From positions 2,279,489 through 2,343,488 of the forward strand of contig OY282375.1 in assembly GCA_958295825.1 (NCBI GenBank): a stretch of 64,000 bases of DNA. The letters run 5' to 3'. Both the position numbers and the translations under genes were made by a program. Positions 56,603 through 64,000 of the stretch are shown here, piece after piece. A model generated the notes under the pieces. It was not told the origin of the DNA and did not search any database. It saw only the letters and a list, made by a program, of their open reading frames with translations. Position 1 is the first letter of the stretch. Each line of letters begins with the position of its first letter. Source of the stretch: an uncultured Candidatus Entotheonella sp. (lineage in GTDB: Bacteria > Tectomicrobia > Entotheonellia > Entotheonellales > Entotheonellaceae).

Positions 56603-57349
56603 TCAGCGCTTCGGCCTGAAAATACGGAAGAGCTTCTGCAGCGGGTCATAGAACTCATCGACCACGCGCTCCTTGAGGGGAATGATGGCGTTATCGGTGA
56701 TGGTGATGTCTTCGGGGCAGACCTTGGTGCAGCATTTGGTGATGTTGCAATAGCCGATGCCGTCGGTGTCCTTGAGGTCGCCGAGGCGGTTCTCGACGTC
56801 GAGCGGGTGCATCTCCAGCGAGGCCCCATACACGAAGAAGCGCGGGCCGATGAAGGCATCGTGCATCTGATGCTCGCGCAGCACGTGGCAGACGTCCTGG
56901 CACAGAAAGCACTCGATGCACTTGCGGAACTCCTGCACGCGGTCGATGTCGGCTTGCGCCATGCGCCAAGTGCCGTCGTCTGCATCGGGCTGCCGGGGCT
57001 TGAAGGGCTTGATGCGCTTCTTGACCTGAAAATTCCACGACACGTCGGTGACAAGGTCCTTGATCAGTGGAAACGCCTTCATCGGCTCGATGGTCACCGG
57101 CTTATCCAGCGGGATATCGCTGCAGCGGGTCATGCACATGAGTTTCGGGCTGCCGTTCACCTCGGCGGAACACGAGCCGCACTTGCCCGCCTTGCAATTC
57201 CAGCGCACGGCGAGGTCCTGGGCCTGCTCGGCCTGGATCTGGTGCACTGCGTCGAGCACGACCATCCCCTCGGTGATGTCCGTCTGATAGTCCTCGAAGC
57301 GTCCCGCATCGCGGCCGCCGCGCCAAAGCTTGAACGTTGCCATGACCAT
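56603..57349 (-). CDS. sdhB: Succinate dehydrogenase/fumarate reductase iron-sulfur subunit
   Basis: The 248-residue protein has a 2Fe-2S ligand set in WNCKAGKCGSCSAEVNG and KLMCMTRC, a 4Fe-4S set in CIECFLCQDVCHV, and a 3Fe-4S set ending CCTKVCPEDI. It passes electrons from the flavoprotein to quinone via the membrane subunit. The start is the ATG that shares one base with the sdhA stop (TGATG), giving MVMATFKLW; the longer frame to 57961 is not coding. It is the last gene of sdhCAB. Confidence 0.93.
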   Translation of the reverse strand: MVMATFKLWRGGRDAGRFEDYQTDITEGMVVLDAVHQIQAEQAQDLAVRWNCKAGKCGSCSAEVNGSPKLMCMTRCSDIPLDKPVTIEPMKAFPLIKDLVTDVSWNFQVKKRIKPFKPRQPDADDGTWRMAQADIDRVQEFRKCIECFLCQDVCHVLREHQMHDAFIGPRFFVYGASLEMHPLDVENRLGDLKDTDGIGYCNITKCCTKVCPEDITITDNAIIPLKERVVDEFYDPLQKLFRIFRPKR

Positions 57350-59175
57350 CACTGCATCTCCTCGATGATGGTTTGCAGGTCGGCACGGGTCGCGGGCAGA
57401 GCCTCTCGCGTCACCCGCATCTCTCCATCCGGGCCCCTGCGAACGATAATGCTGTCGCGCGCCTCGTTTTCGTCCTTGTCGGGATAATCTTCCCGGAAAT
57501 GCGCCCCCCGGCTTTCCTTGCGCTCCAACGCCGCCAGGGCAATCGCTTCCGACACGGTCATCAGATGGCGCAAATCCATCGCCGTATGCCAGCCGGCGTT
57601 GTATTCGCGGTTGCCCTGCACGCTGACCCGCTGGGCGCGCTCGGCCAGATGCCGCAGCGCCTCGACGCCCTTGCGCAAATCGCTTTCGGTGCGCACGATG
57701 CCAACCAGATCCTGCATCGTGTCCTGCAGGTCTGCCTGCACGCGGTAGGGATTCTCCGCCTCGGACGGGGCGCTGCCGTTCGACTCGAAATAGCGCAACG
57801 CCCAAGCGGCGGTCGATTCGATTTGCGTCTCGTCGATGGCGCCGGCACCGTTTTCCATGGCGAACTCGGCGGCGTATCTGCCGGCCCGCTTGCCGAAGAC
57901 CAGCAGGTCGGACAGCGAGTTGCCACCCAGACGATTGGCGCCGTGCAACCCGGCGGCGCACTCCCCGGCAGCGAACAGGCCGGCGACGTTCGACATCTGC
58001 GTGTCGGCGTCCACCCGGATGCCGCCCATGACGTAGTGCGTCGTCGGACCCACCTCCATCGCCTCCTTGGTGATGTCGATGCCGGCCAGTTGCTTGAACT
58101 GGTGATACATGCTCGGCAGCTTACGCCGGATGTGTTCCTCGGCGGTCGGCAGTCTGTCCTTGATCCAGGCAATGTCGAGAAATACGCCGTCGTGCGGGCT
58201 GCCGCGCCCTTCCTTGATCTCGCGCACGATGCAGCGCGCCACGTGATCGCGCGTCAACAGTTCTGGCGGCCGGCGGGCGTCGGGGTCGCCTTGGGTATAG
58301 CGCCAGCCCTCTTCTTCGTTGTCCGACGTCTGGTTGCGGTACAGTTCCGGGATGTCGTCGAACATGAAGCGCCGCCCTTCGCGGTTACGCAGCACGCCGC
58401 CCTCGCCGCGCACGCCCTCGGTGACCAGGATGCCGCGCACGCTCGGCGGCCACACCATGCCGGTGGGATGGAACTGCACGAACTCCATGTCCATCAGGTC
58501 CGCCCCGGCGTGGTAGGCCAGTGAATGCCCGTCGCCGGTGTATTCCCAGCTGTTGCTGGTGATCTTGTAGGCGCGGCCCACGCCGCCGGTGCCCAGCACG
58601 ACCGCCTTGGCGCGGAACACCCGGAAGCGTCCGCGTTCGCGGTCATAGCCAAAGGCGCCGACCACCCGCCCGTCGTCTTTAAGCAGCGTGACGACCGTGC
58701 ACTCCATGTGCGCCTCGATGCCCTGGTGAATGCCGTGGTCCTGCAGCGTGCGGATCATTTCCAGCCCGGTGCGGTCGCCCACGTGCGCCAGCCGGGGGTA
58801 TTTGTGGCCGCCGAAGTTGCGCTGCAAGATGCGTCCGTCCGGCGTGCGGTCGAACAACGCGCCCCACGCCTCCAGTTCGCGCACGCACGCCGGCGCCTCC
58901 TTGGCGTGCAACTCGGCCATGCGCCAGTTGTTCACGTATTGGCCACCGCGCATGGTGTCGGTAAAATGCACCTTCCAGTCGTCGCGCCGGTCCACGTTCG
59001 CCAAGGCAGCGGCGATGCCGCCCTCGGCCATCACCGTATGGGCCTTGCCGAGCAGCGACTTACACACCAAGCCGACGGACAATCGGGTGGCCGACGCCTC
59101 GATCGCCGCCCGCAGGCCGGCGCCGCCGGCGCCGATGACCAACACGTCGTACTCATGCGTTTCGTAGTTGAGCAT
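57349..59175 (-). CDS. sdhA: Succinate dehydrogenase/fumarate reductase flavoprotein subunit
   Basis: The 608-residue protein has the FAD-binding DVLVIGAGGAGLRAAIEASA, the covalent-FAD region GKAHTVMAEGGIAAAL (the HS/HT-x-x-A-x-GG site), MEFVQFHPTGMVWP (active-site His), GVRGEGGVLRNREGRRFM, MGGIRVDADTQMSNVAGLFA, GECAAGLHGANRLGGNSL and ESRGAHFREDYPDKDE. All catalytic residues appear present. It oxidises succinate to fumarate. The start overlaps the sdhC stop (TAATG), and the stop overlaps sdhB. Confidence 0.95.
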   Translation of the reverse strand: MLNYETHEYDVLVIGAGGAGLRAAIEASATRLSVGLVCKSLLGKAHTVMAEGGIAAALANVDRRDDWKVHFTDTMRGGQYVNNWRMAELHAKEAPACVRELEAWGALFDRTPDGRILQRNFGGHKYPRLAHVGDRTGLEMIRTLQDHGIHQGIEAHMECTVVTLLKDDGRVVGAFGYDRERGRFRVFRAKAVVLGTGGVGRAYKITSNSWEYTGDGHSLAYHAGADLMDMEFVQFHPTGMVWPPSVRGILVTEGVRGEGGVLRNREGRRFMFDDIPELYRNQTSDNEEEGWRYTQGDPDARRPPELLTRDHVARCIVREIKEGRGSPHDGVFLDIAWIKDRLPTAEEHIRRKLPSMYHQFKQLAGIDITKEAMEVGPTTHYVMGGIRVDADTQMSNVAGLFAAGECAAGLHGANRLGGNSLSDLLVFGKRAGRYAAEFAMENGAGAIDETQIESTAAWALRYFESNGSAPSEAENPYRVQADLQDTMQDLVGIVRTESDLRKGVEALRHLAERAQRVSVQGNREYNAGWHTAMDLRHLMTVSEAIALAALERKESRGAHFREDYPDKDENEARDSIIVRRGPDGEMRVTREALPATRADLQTIIEEMQ

Positions 59176-59978
59176 TACAAAATCCTCAAGTCAGTCCATA
59201 TCCCCATGGCACACAGACGCACGTAAACGTCGGAAAATCCGACCCAGCACAGGCTCATCCAGGCCCACAGCATGTGCTTGCGATTCAGACAGCCGACGCA
59301 GTGGTACGCCTTCAGCCGCGCCGGGGACGCCGACAGGCGATCCAGAACGCCGCCGACCAGGTGGCGCAGCGAATGACAACCCAGCGTGTAGCCGCCGAGA
59401 AACACCACGTTGGCCGTCAGCACCAGCGTGCCGACGCCGATGCCGAAGGACGTGGCCCCCGTCGCCGTGTCGGTGAACCACAAGGCGTTCCACGCGTCGT
59501 AGGCGAGGATCACGATGAAAAGCAGCGCCAGGTAGAGAAAATAGCGATGGACGTTTTGCAGAATCAGCGGGAAGGAGTTCTCGCCCAGGTAGCGGTGGCG
59601 GGGTTCGGCCACGGCACAGGAGGGGGGATCGGCCCAGAATGCCTTGTAATAGGCGCCGCGATAGTAATAGCAGGTGAGACGAAAGCCGGCGGGCGCCCAC
59701 AGGATCAGAAAGGACGGCGACCACGGCAGCACCGACGGCCACCAGGACGGCTTGGCGCCGAACCAGCTGTGCGAGGACTCGCCGAACAGCTCTGGGGAAT
59801 ACAGCGGCGACAGATACGGCCCGAAGGCGTAATGCTCGCCTTGAAAGGCCGCCCAGGTCGTATAGATGATAAAGGCGGACAGCCCCGCAAAGACCGCCAG
59901 CGGCTGCAGCCACCACAGGTCCTGGCGTCTCGTTTGCCCGAACCCGTGTTGCTTCAGGGTCAATTCGGCTTGTGCCAT
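59175..59978 (-). CDS. sdhC: Succinate dehydrogenase membrane subunit (single-polypeptide type)
   Basis: The 267-residue integral membrane protein has about five helices, including WLQPLAVFAGLSAFIIYTTW, FRLTCYYYRGAYYKAFWADP and NVHRYFLYLALLFIVILAYD, then TLVLTANVVFLGGYTLGCHS and WMSLCWVGFSDVYVRLCAMG. His in NVHRYF and LGCHSLRHL are heme-ligand candidates. It is of the long single-subunit type seen in actinobacterial Sdh1-like and some proteobacterial complexes, instead of separate SdhC and SdhD. First gene of sdhCAB; the PIG-L gene 85 bp upstream is on the same strand. Confidence 0.85.
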   Translation of the reverse strand: MAQAELTLKQHGFGQTRRQDLWWLQPLAVFAGLSAFIIYTTWAAFQGEHYAFGPYLSPLYSPELFGESSHSWFGAKPSWWPSVLPWSPSFLILWAPAGFRLTCYYYRGAYYKAFWADPPSCAVAEPRHRYLGENSFPLILQNVHRYFLYLALLFIVILAYDAWNALWFTDTATGATSFGIGVGTLVLTANVVFLGGYTLGCHSLRHLVGGVLDRLSASPARLKAYHCVGCLNRKHMLWAWMSLCWVGFSDVYVRLCAMGIWTDLRIL

Positions 59979-60063
59979 GGTACTGCGCTCCAGGATTTTC
60001 GCTGAATTCGTCGATCAGAGGGGAAGAACGTGTCGCAGAGTAAACCAGCCGACGCGAACGACG

Positions 60064-60960
60064 TCAAGGCAGCCCCGGTTGGCGGGCGGCGGCAGGCGCC
60101 AGCCTGCCCAGCAGGTCAGCGTCAGCCCCTGCGTCATCCGGCAGAGCCAGCGTGAAATACTCGTTGCGCATCATATCATGCAGCCTGTGGGTGGGCAATT
60201 TGTGGAAGGGCCCTTGCGGATCGATCTGCGTGCGATGGCAGTTCAGCGAGGCGATTTTGGTGGCCAGGTAAGGCTCGACGTCGACGACCGTCGTCACCTC
60301 GTCGTCCGGGGTGCCGAGGGTATCGACCTCGTCACTGGCGAACGGCGGTCGGATGCCCGCCTCGCGCAGGTACTGCCACATGCGGCGGAAAAAACTGCGC
60401 GGGAAACAGACGTAATAAAGCAGTCCCGGATGCCACGTCTGAGAGTCCCGGGCAAGCTGCTCCGGGTAGGCGGCCGCGTCAGCTGCCAATCGAAAGGCCG
60501 CGGTGACGTGCCGGCACATGACGACGTGGTCCGGGTGGCCATAGCCGCCGGTCGGGTCGTGGGTGATCACAACCTGCGGGCGGGTTTCGCGCATCACGTC
60601 CACCAGCCGGCCGATCACCTCGTCGGGCGGCGCTTGCATGAGCGCGTTAGCGTGTCGGTTGTCGTCCGTACCAGCCATACCAGAATCACGGTAATTCAGG
60701 AAGCGCAGGTCGTGCACGCCGGTCACGGCCATCGCTCGCCGCAATTCCGCCTGGCGCACCTGGCCGAGCGTATCAGGGGTGGCGAGGGCGGGGTCGCTGA
60801 TCTCGCCGACGTCGCCGTTGGTGGCGCAGACCAGGGTGAGCCGCGCGCCCCGGCCTGCCAACAGCGCCAGAACGCCGCCGGTTCCAAAGCCTTCGTCGTC
60901 CGGGTGGGCAACGGCCAGCAGAACGGACATATCTTCGAGTGCGTGTGCGGAACGTCGCAT
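60064..60960 (-). CDS. PIG-L family deacetylase
   Basis: The 298-residue LmbE/PIG-L protein has the zinc motif LLAVAHPDDEGFGTGG (AHPDDE), LTLVCATNGDVGE, LRFLNYRDSGM (the YRDSGM block), VVITHDPTGGYGHPDHVVMC (HPDH) and IASLNCHRTQIDP. Typical substrates are N-acetylglucosamine conjugates such as GlcNAc-inositol or mycothiol/bacillithiol intermediates. The ATG at 60960 has AAGGAATC upstream; M11 is an alternative start. Its substrate here is unknown. Confidence 0.92.
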   Translation of the reverse strand: MRRSAHALEDMSVLLAVAHPDDEGFGTGGVLALLAGRGARLTLVCATNGDVGEISDPALATPDTLGQVRQAELRRAMAVTGVHDLRFLNYRDSGMAGTDDNRHANALMQAPPDEVIGRLVDVMRETRPQVVITHDPTGGYGHPDHVVMCRHVTAAFRLAADAAAYPEQLARDSQTWHPGLLYYVCFPRSFFRRMWQYLREAGIRPPFASDEVDTLGTPDDEVTTVVDVEPYLATKIASLNCHRTQIDPQGPFHKLPTHRLHDMMRNEYFTLALPDDAGADADLLGRLAPAAARQPGLP

Positions 60961-60977
60961 GTGGATTCCTTAAGGGC

Positions 60978-61350
60978 GCCTCTGGCCTTCACCGTCGCTT
61001 CAATCTCTTTCGACTGCCAGGCGCTGTCCGCCCACATTCCGCTTGCCGTGTTGTCAACGCCAGCAACTCCTCATGGACCCGGCTGCCGTGCACCGCCGCG
61101 TCCGTCACCCGGTAGCGCCTACCAGCTTGTGCCGACGGGCGATGGTGACGGGGTTCTTGTGGCCATCGTGACGCCTGCCGTGCTTCTTTCGTCCAGCGCG
61201 CATCCGTATCCTTTTGCCGATGTTTGGCCGGCTCATCCGCCCAGGCATCGGGTGTCTCACCGCGCTTGATCTGCTCCTTGTCGTCACGGCTGTTGCGTTG
61301 GATGGTCGCCGCCACAAGCGATGCATCAGCGGCGTAGCAGTTCTCGCCAT
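60978..61350 (-). pseudogene. IS5-family transposase remnant (second IS5 type)
   Basis: The reading frames repeat parts of the remnant at 3512-4207: [70 protein letters not shown]. Frameshifts and deletions separate them. It lies immediately upstream of the PIG-L gene's start codon (60960), so it has replaced that gene's native upstream region. Confidence 0.8.
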
Positions 61351-61510
61351 CGAAACAGCCCATCTGAGCCCTGTTCAACTCCTCCGGCCTTGTTGGTTAG
61401 CGTGTTGCAGGGATCCTAAACCACGTGGGTGATGCGTATTATGGCGTAATTTAAGAAAAAGCCATCGGATGTGCTGATTTGCCACTGTTGCATCTTGTGA
61501 TGTGACAGGT

Positions 61511-61570
61511 GGCTCACCAATTTGCATGACGCAGCAGGCGCGTCTTCAATACCCACCACCTAATCCAGGA
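61511..61570. repeat. Direct repeat, left copy, flanking the ATPase/nuclease pair
   Basis: GGCTCACCAATTTGC, then GGCGCGT..CAATA and CCACCTAATCCAG, is similar to 63748-63809 in the same orientation, about 80% over 60 bp by eye. The copies bracket the low-G+C two-gene insert. Confidence 0.7.
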
Positions 61571-61675
61571 TGGGCGGTGTGGTCTTCTCTCCTGCTTGAA
61601 TAAACTTCAATTGGACACAATCTCGCTGAACCGGGTGCCACAACAGCCACGCTTCTCGACATTCTTCGGTTCGCC

Positions 61676-62077
61676 TCAGAACTTGACTGATTTAGTTCGC
61701 AAAAGTCTGGTTTCATTGGGTTTCATGTTGCCGTTGTACAGCAGAAGAGGAAGCCATTGCGCCACAGGACGGTTGCCCAGGATGTCCCCTGCAACGCGCA
61801 GTCCATTCTGAATTTGCGTGATCGCGTCAGACAGATGGATGGTGCCACCGCTTTTCAGTTCGACGGCTACCAGGACAAAACTATATTCCTCACAGAATAC
61901 GATCCGGTCGCACAACTTCTCGGTGAAATGATGATTTCTCTGATACTTGGTGCCGTGAATGATGGCCAGCGACGCGGAACTCACACCGTCCAATTGCAAA
62001 CGGCATTGATTTTCCCGACAGGACCTGGTCATGCAGTCTGGATAGTTCCGACGAATGGATTCGACGCTGTCTTCCAT
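61676..62077 (-). CDS. PD-(D/E)xK-like nuclease candidate, partner of the ATPase
   Basis: The 133-residue protein has LCDRIVFCEEYSFVLVAVEL followed by KSG. D57 and E73-x-K75 fit the D...(E/D)xK core of PD-(D/E)xK nucleases on consecutive strands. A preceding helix with GTKYQRNHHFTEK and a following helix ITQIQNGLRVAGDIL match the usual fold order. There is no membrane segment. Its ATG shares a base with the ATPase stop (TGATG), so it is translationally coupled to it. It is lower in G+C than the flanks. The catalytic assignment is by motif only. Confidence 0.6.
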   Translation of the reverse strand: MEDSVESIRRNYPDCMTRSCRENQCRLQLDGVSSASLAIIHGTKYQRNHHFTEKLCDRIVFCEEYSFVLVAVELKSGGTIHLSDAITQIQNGLRVAGDILGNRPVAQWLPLLLYNGNMKPNETRLLRTKSVKF

Positions 62078-63618
62078 CACCTATTTGCTCGAATCCTTTG
62101 GAGCGAAACGGTCTCTTCATAAAGCGCTTCGGAAACGGCAGCAAATTCCTGCTCATCGATGCCGAAATCGGGAAGGATGGGTAGTTCTTCAACCCGACTC
62201 CCTCCCGATCTGTCATCTAGCCGGAAGTGGTATGCACTTACGTCATCCGACTTCAGGCAATCCACGGCATCATAGTCCTCTCTCGTGCGTTTCTGTCTGC
62301 TGGCGCGGCTAAGCTTCAGCAAGTTATTGATCTGACCGATGAAATAGTCACTATGCGTCGTGATGATGACTCTGACACCGGCGTTTACCAACCGCGCTAT
62401 GCCTCTGGCCATCTGCCGTTGGCTGGCAGGGTGTAAGTGCGACTCCGGCTCTTCGAGGATAATCAAATCCCCCGGGCGAACCAGATATTTAAGGAACAAG
62501 ATGACCGGAGCCAGTTCAGAGACCATGGAAGATGTCTTATGGAAAGGGAATTTGCCCGTATCAGGTTGGCCCGAGACAGGCGCGTACGAAATCTCTGGAT
62601 AGGTCATTTCTCTATCCCGCTCAATGTCTATTTTCCCGCGTAATACTTGAGTCTCTAGGAAATCGACCACGTCTTCCACCGCTTCCACGTCTCGCCCGAG
62701 ATGTCGGTTTCCTGCCCGCTCCATGGTAAGGATATGTCCCATGAAATCAGTAATGATGCCGGAAAGAGTGGGGATCTCCAGTGGTCTTATTGCAGCGAAT
62801 GAGGATTGCCTTACCAGAATACTCGCGATGGCCTTGTGCCCCTGAGCAATCCCCGAGCGCGCGGCCGGAAGGTAGTAACAACCTCTCGGAAACTTCTCGA
62901 ACAGTGTGGCTGAAGCAATCTCCATCAGCAGCACGAGAAATTCATAATGCGCCTCCAAGATGTTGCCTGACCGACGACTTCGTCTAGATGCGGCCCCGGC
63001 TTGTAATGAACGTACCAAGTCCCTGCGAATAGGAAATTTCGATTTGGACATATCCCATTCTGCACCGGGCAAAACCCGAAGAGCCTCCTGATCTTCCTCG
63101 AAGTTCAAAATCAGTCGCGGTTGACTCTGCTCAAGTCCAATCTGAAGGCGCGCGGCGCCCCTCCTGCGACTTCGTATGTCTGAGATGTCACCATGACACC
63201 GTTGCAGGTCCTCGCTGAACAACTGTCCCATCGACTTGAATGACTTTTCGACGGTATTATGGACTAGGTGTTGTACCCCTTCAGGAAGAGCCACAAATGG
63301 AATCTCAAGGGCCTCCTGCGGGTTGATTTCGATACTTTGGGCCCAGTTGTTGATGGCCTTTACGACTCCTGCATCGACATCAACTAAGGCCATGGCCGAT
63401 CTACGTCCAACTAGTCTCCCAAGCCTGAAATAGTCGTAACTTATCGGACCTCCGAAGGAATCTATGGAATACGCATCGGAGGACTTCATCAGGGAGTAAA
63501 CCAGCATCGCCAGATAAGACTTGCCGGCATTGCTGGGGCCAACGAATAGAGTGAGGGGTTTCAGGTCTACCGTACCCTCGATGATCGGACCGCAGTCCTT
63601 GACCGAAACCTTAAGCAC
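62077..63618 (-). CDS. ABC/OLD-type AAA ATPase
   Basis: The 513-residue protein begins LKVSVKDCGPIIEGTVDLKP (typical AAA_15/AAA_21 start) with Walker A LFVGPSNAGKSYLAMLVYS (about 25-43). A long helical insert with several Arg-rich segments (SDIRSRRRGAARLQ) follows. The ABC-like signature is in SSMVSELAPVILFLKYLV, Walker B in DLIILEEPESHLHPASQRQ, and the switch in VIITTHSDYFIGQINNLL. The Toprim domain of OLD nucleases is absent, so nuclease activity would come from the coupled small protein. First gene of the pair; the promoter lies in 63619-63747. Likely a defence or DNA-repair ATPase; not a match to a system I can name. Confidence 0.85.
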   Translation of the reverse strand: MLKVSVKDCGPIIEGTVDLKPLTLFVGPSNAGKSYLAMLVYSLMKSSDAYSIDSFGGPISYDYFRLGRLVGRRSAMALVDVDAGVVKAINNWAQSIEINPQEALEIPFVALPEGVQHLVHNTVEKSFKSMGQLFSEDLQRCHGDISDIRSRRRGAARLQIGLEQSQPRLILNFEEDQEALRVLPGAEWDMSKSKFPIRRDLVRSLQAGAASRRSRRSGNILEAHYEFLVLLMEIASATLFEKFPRGCYYLPAARSGIAQGHKAIASILVRQSSFAAIRPLEIPTLSGIITDFMGHILTMERAGNRHLGRDVEAVEDVVDFLETQVLRGKIDIERDREMTYPEISYAPVSGQPDTGKFPFHKTSSMVSELAPVILFLKYLVRPGDLIILEEPESHLHPASQRQMARGIARLVNAGVRVIITTHSDYFIGQINNLLKLSRASRQKRTREDYDAVDCLKSDDVSAYHFRLDDRSGGSRVEELPILPDFGIDEQEFAAVSEALYEETVSLQRIRANR

Positions 63619-63747
63619 TTCCTACCTCTTGCCACTGAATGTGGCTTAGGGAGTTAACACCATCTTCCATCGTTGAAGCGTCCGGCTACCATATCACATC
63701 CGACGACGGACGATCATGCCGGTACAGGCAAGTGACAACATACGAGC

Positions 63748-63809
63748 GGCTCACCAATTTGCGTTCGCGCGGCGGGCGCGTTTACAATAGCCGCCACCTG
63801 ATCCAGAAC
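63748..63809. repeat. Direct repeat, right copy, flanking the ATPase/nuclease pair
   Basis: GGCTCACCAATTTGC, then GGCGGGCGCGT..CAATA and CCACCTGATCCAG. It resembles 61511-61570. It lies 58 bp upstream of the binding-protein gene and may be part of that gene's leader. Confidence 0.7.
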
Positions 63810-63867
63810 GACAACGGCGCATTCTGCCGATAAATCAATCCCTTGCAACTCTCGATGGAGGCCTGTC

Positions 63868-64000
63868 ATGAAACGTATCAAAACGCCCGGCGCGTGGGCC
63901 GGGATGGCGGTGCTGGCGGCGATGCTCATGGTGGTTCCGGTATGGGGCCAGGACGAGCAGTTCATCCCGCTTCTCGTTTATCGCACGGGGCCTTATGCGC
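63868..64000 (+). CDS. ABC-transporter substrate-binding protein (partial, N-terminus)
   Basis: Only 44 codons are visible. They encode a signal peptide (MKRIKTPGAWAGMAVLAAML to VPVWGQ) and the start of the mature protein DEQFIPLLVYRTGPYA. The FIPL-x-YRTGPYA start is typical of Leu/Ile/Val-type periplasmic binding proteins (Peripla_BP_6). GGAGG lies 8 nt upstream of the ATG. The gene continues beyond the window. Confidence 0.8.
   Translation, partial: MKRIKTPGAWAGMAVLAAMLMVVPVWGQDEQFIPLLVYRTGPYA

Noticed and set aside
1..64000. rRNA genes, CRISPR arrays or prophage structural genes
   Set aside because: None were seen; the mobile DNA consists of IS elements and repeats only.

Overview
The window is about 62-65% G+C by eye and looks like a chromosomal segment of a Gram-negative, respiring bacterium. 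The support for Gram-negative is several lipobox signal peptides and a TonB-dependent outer-membrane receptor; succinate dehydrogenase supports respiration. It also carries a selenocysteine tRNA and a PQQ precursor peptide gene. I cannot assign a taxon. Metabolism is dominated by CoA-ester, carboxylic-acid and aldolase-type enzymes. The backbone is heavily broken up by IS elements, IS remnants, palindromic repeats and inserts of clearly lower G+C.

Layout. 1-3000: end of an ABC-type ATPase gene, a YedK/HMCES-type SRAP peptidase, and two divergent HpcH/HpaI-CitE aldolases. 3000-4420: IS5 debris that has cut an XRE regulator. 4456-6050: a small operon (BtpA-like, DUF123, carboxymuconolactone decarboxylase family). 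6279-9845: a divergent GMP-synthase paralogue, a divergent SHMT paralogue and a TPR lipoprotein. 9845-10441: decayed DUF1800 and DUF1501 genes. 10459-10896: a MaoC-like dehydratase. 10974-15095: a lower-G+C, tightly coupled three-gene operon (SAM methyltransferase, SF1 helicase, and an AlkB-type dioxygenase fused to a large unrecognised N-terminal region). This is the best candidate for an undescribed system. 15179-20743: one arm of a 1.4-kb inverted repeat (wHTH plus Mre11/SbcD-like phosphoesterase), then abutting IS21, IS630 and IS5 elements that have shredded a second MaoC copy.

20949-28230: CysQ, a small lipoprotein, and a five-gene operon (citrate synthase, Aquifex-type aconitase, PrpF, MetE-like protein, DoxX). 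28557-43785: enoyl-CoA hydratase, UMF1 permease, a large nuclease-methylase (type ISP/IIG-like), VOC protein, epimerase, MBL hydrolase, TonB receptor, thiolase, fumarase/ASL-family lyase and an HSL-type hydrolase. 43857-47208: tRNA-Sec, an ammonium transporter coupled to an SDR lacking the usual catalytic residues, and a deoxyhypusine-synthase-like protein. 47252-48666: the other arm of the inverted repeat, followed by an IS5 remnant.

49020-53627: a di-heme cytochrome c peroxidase, a histidine kinase and a sigma-54 activator, followed by a near-consensus sigma-54 promoter driving a stand-alone pqqA with its own terminator. 53711-56319: an IS5 end, a low-G+C hypothetical gene, a HigBA toxin-antitoxin pair and two small genes. 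56603-60960: succinate dehydrogenase (C, A, B) and a PIG-L deacetylase. 61511-63809: a low-G+C ATPase/nuclease pair bracketed by imperfect direct repeats, a second candidate defence module. The window ends in the start of an ABC-transporter binding-protein gene.
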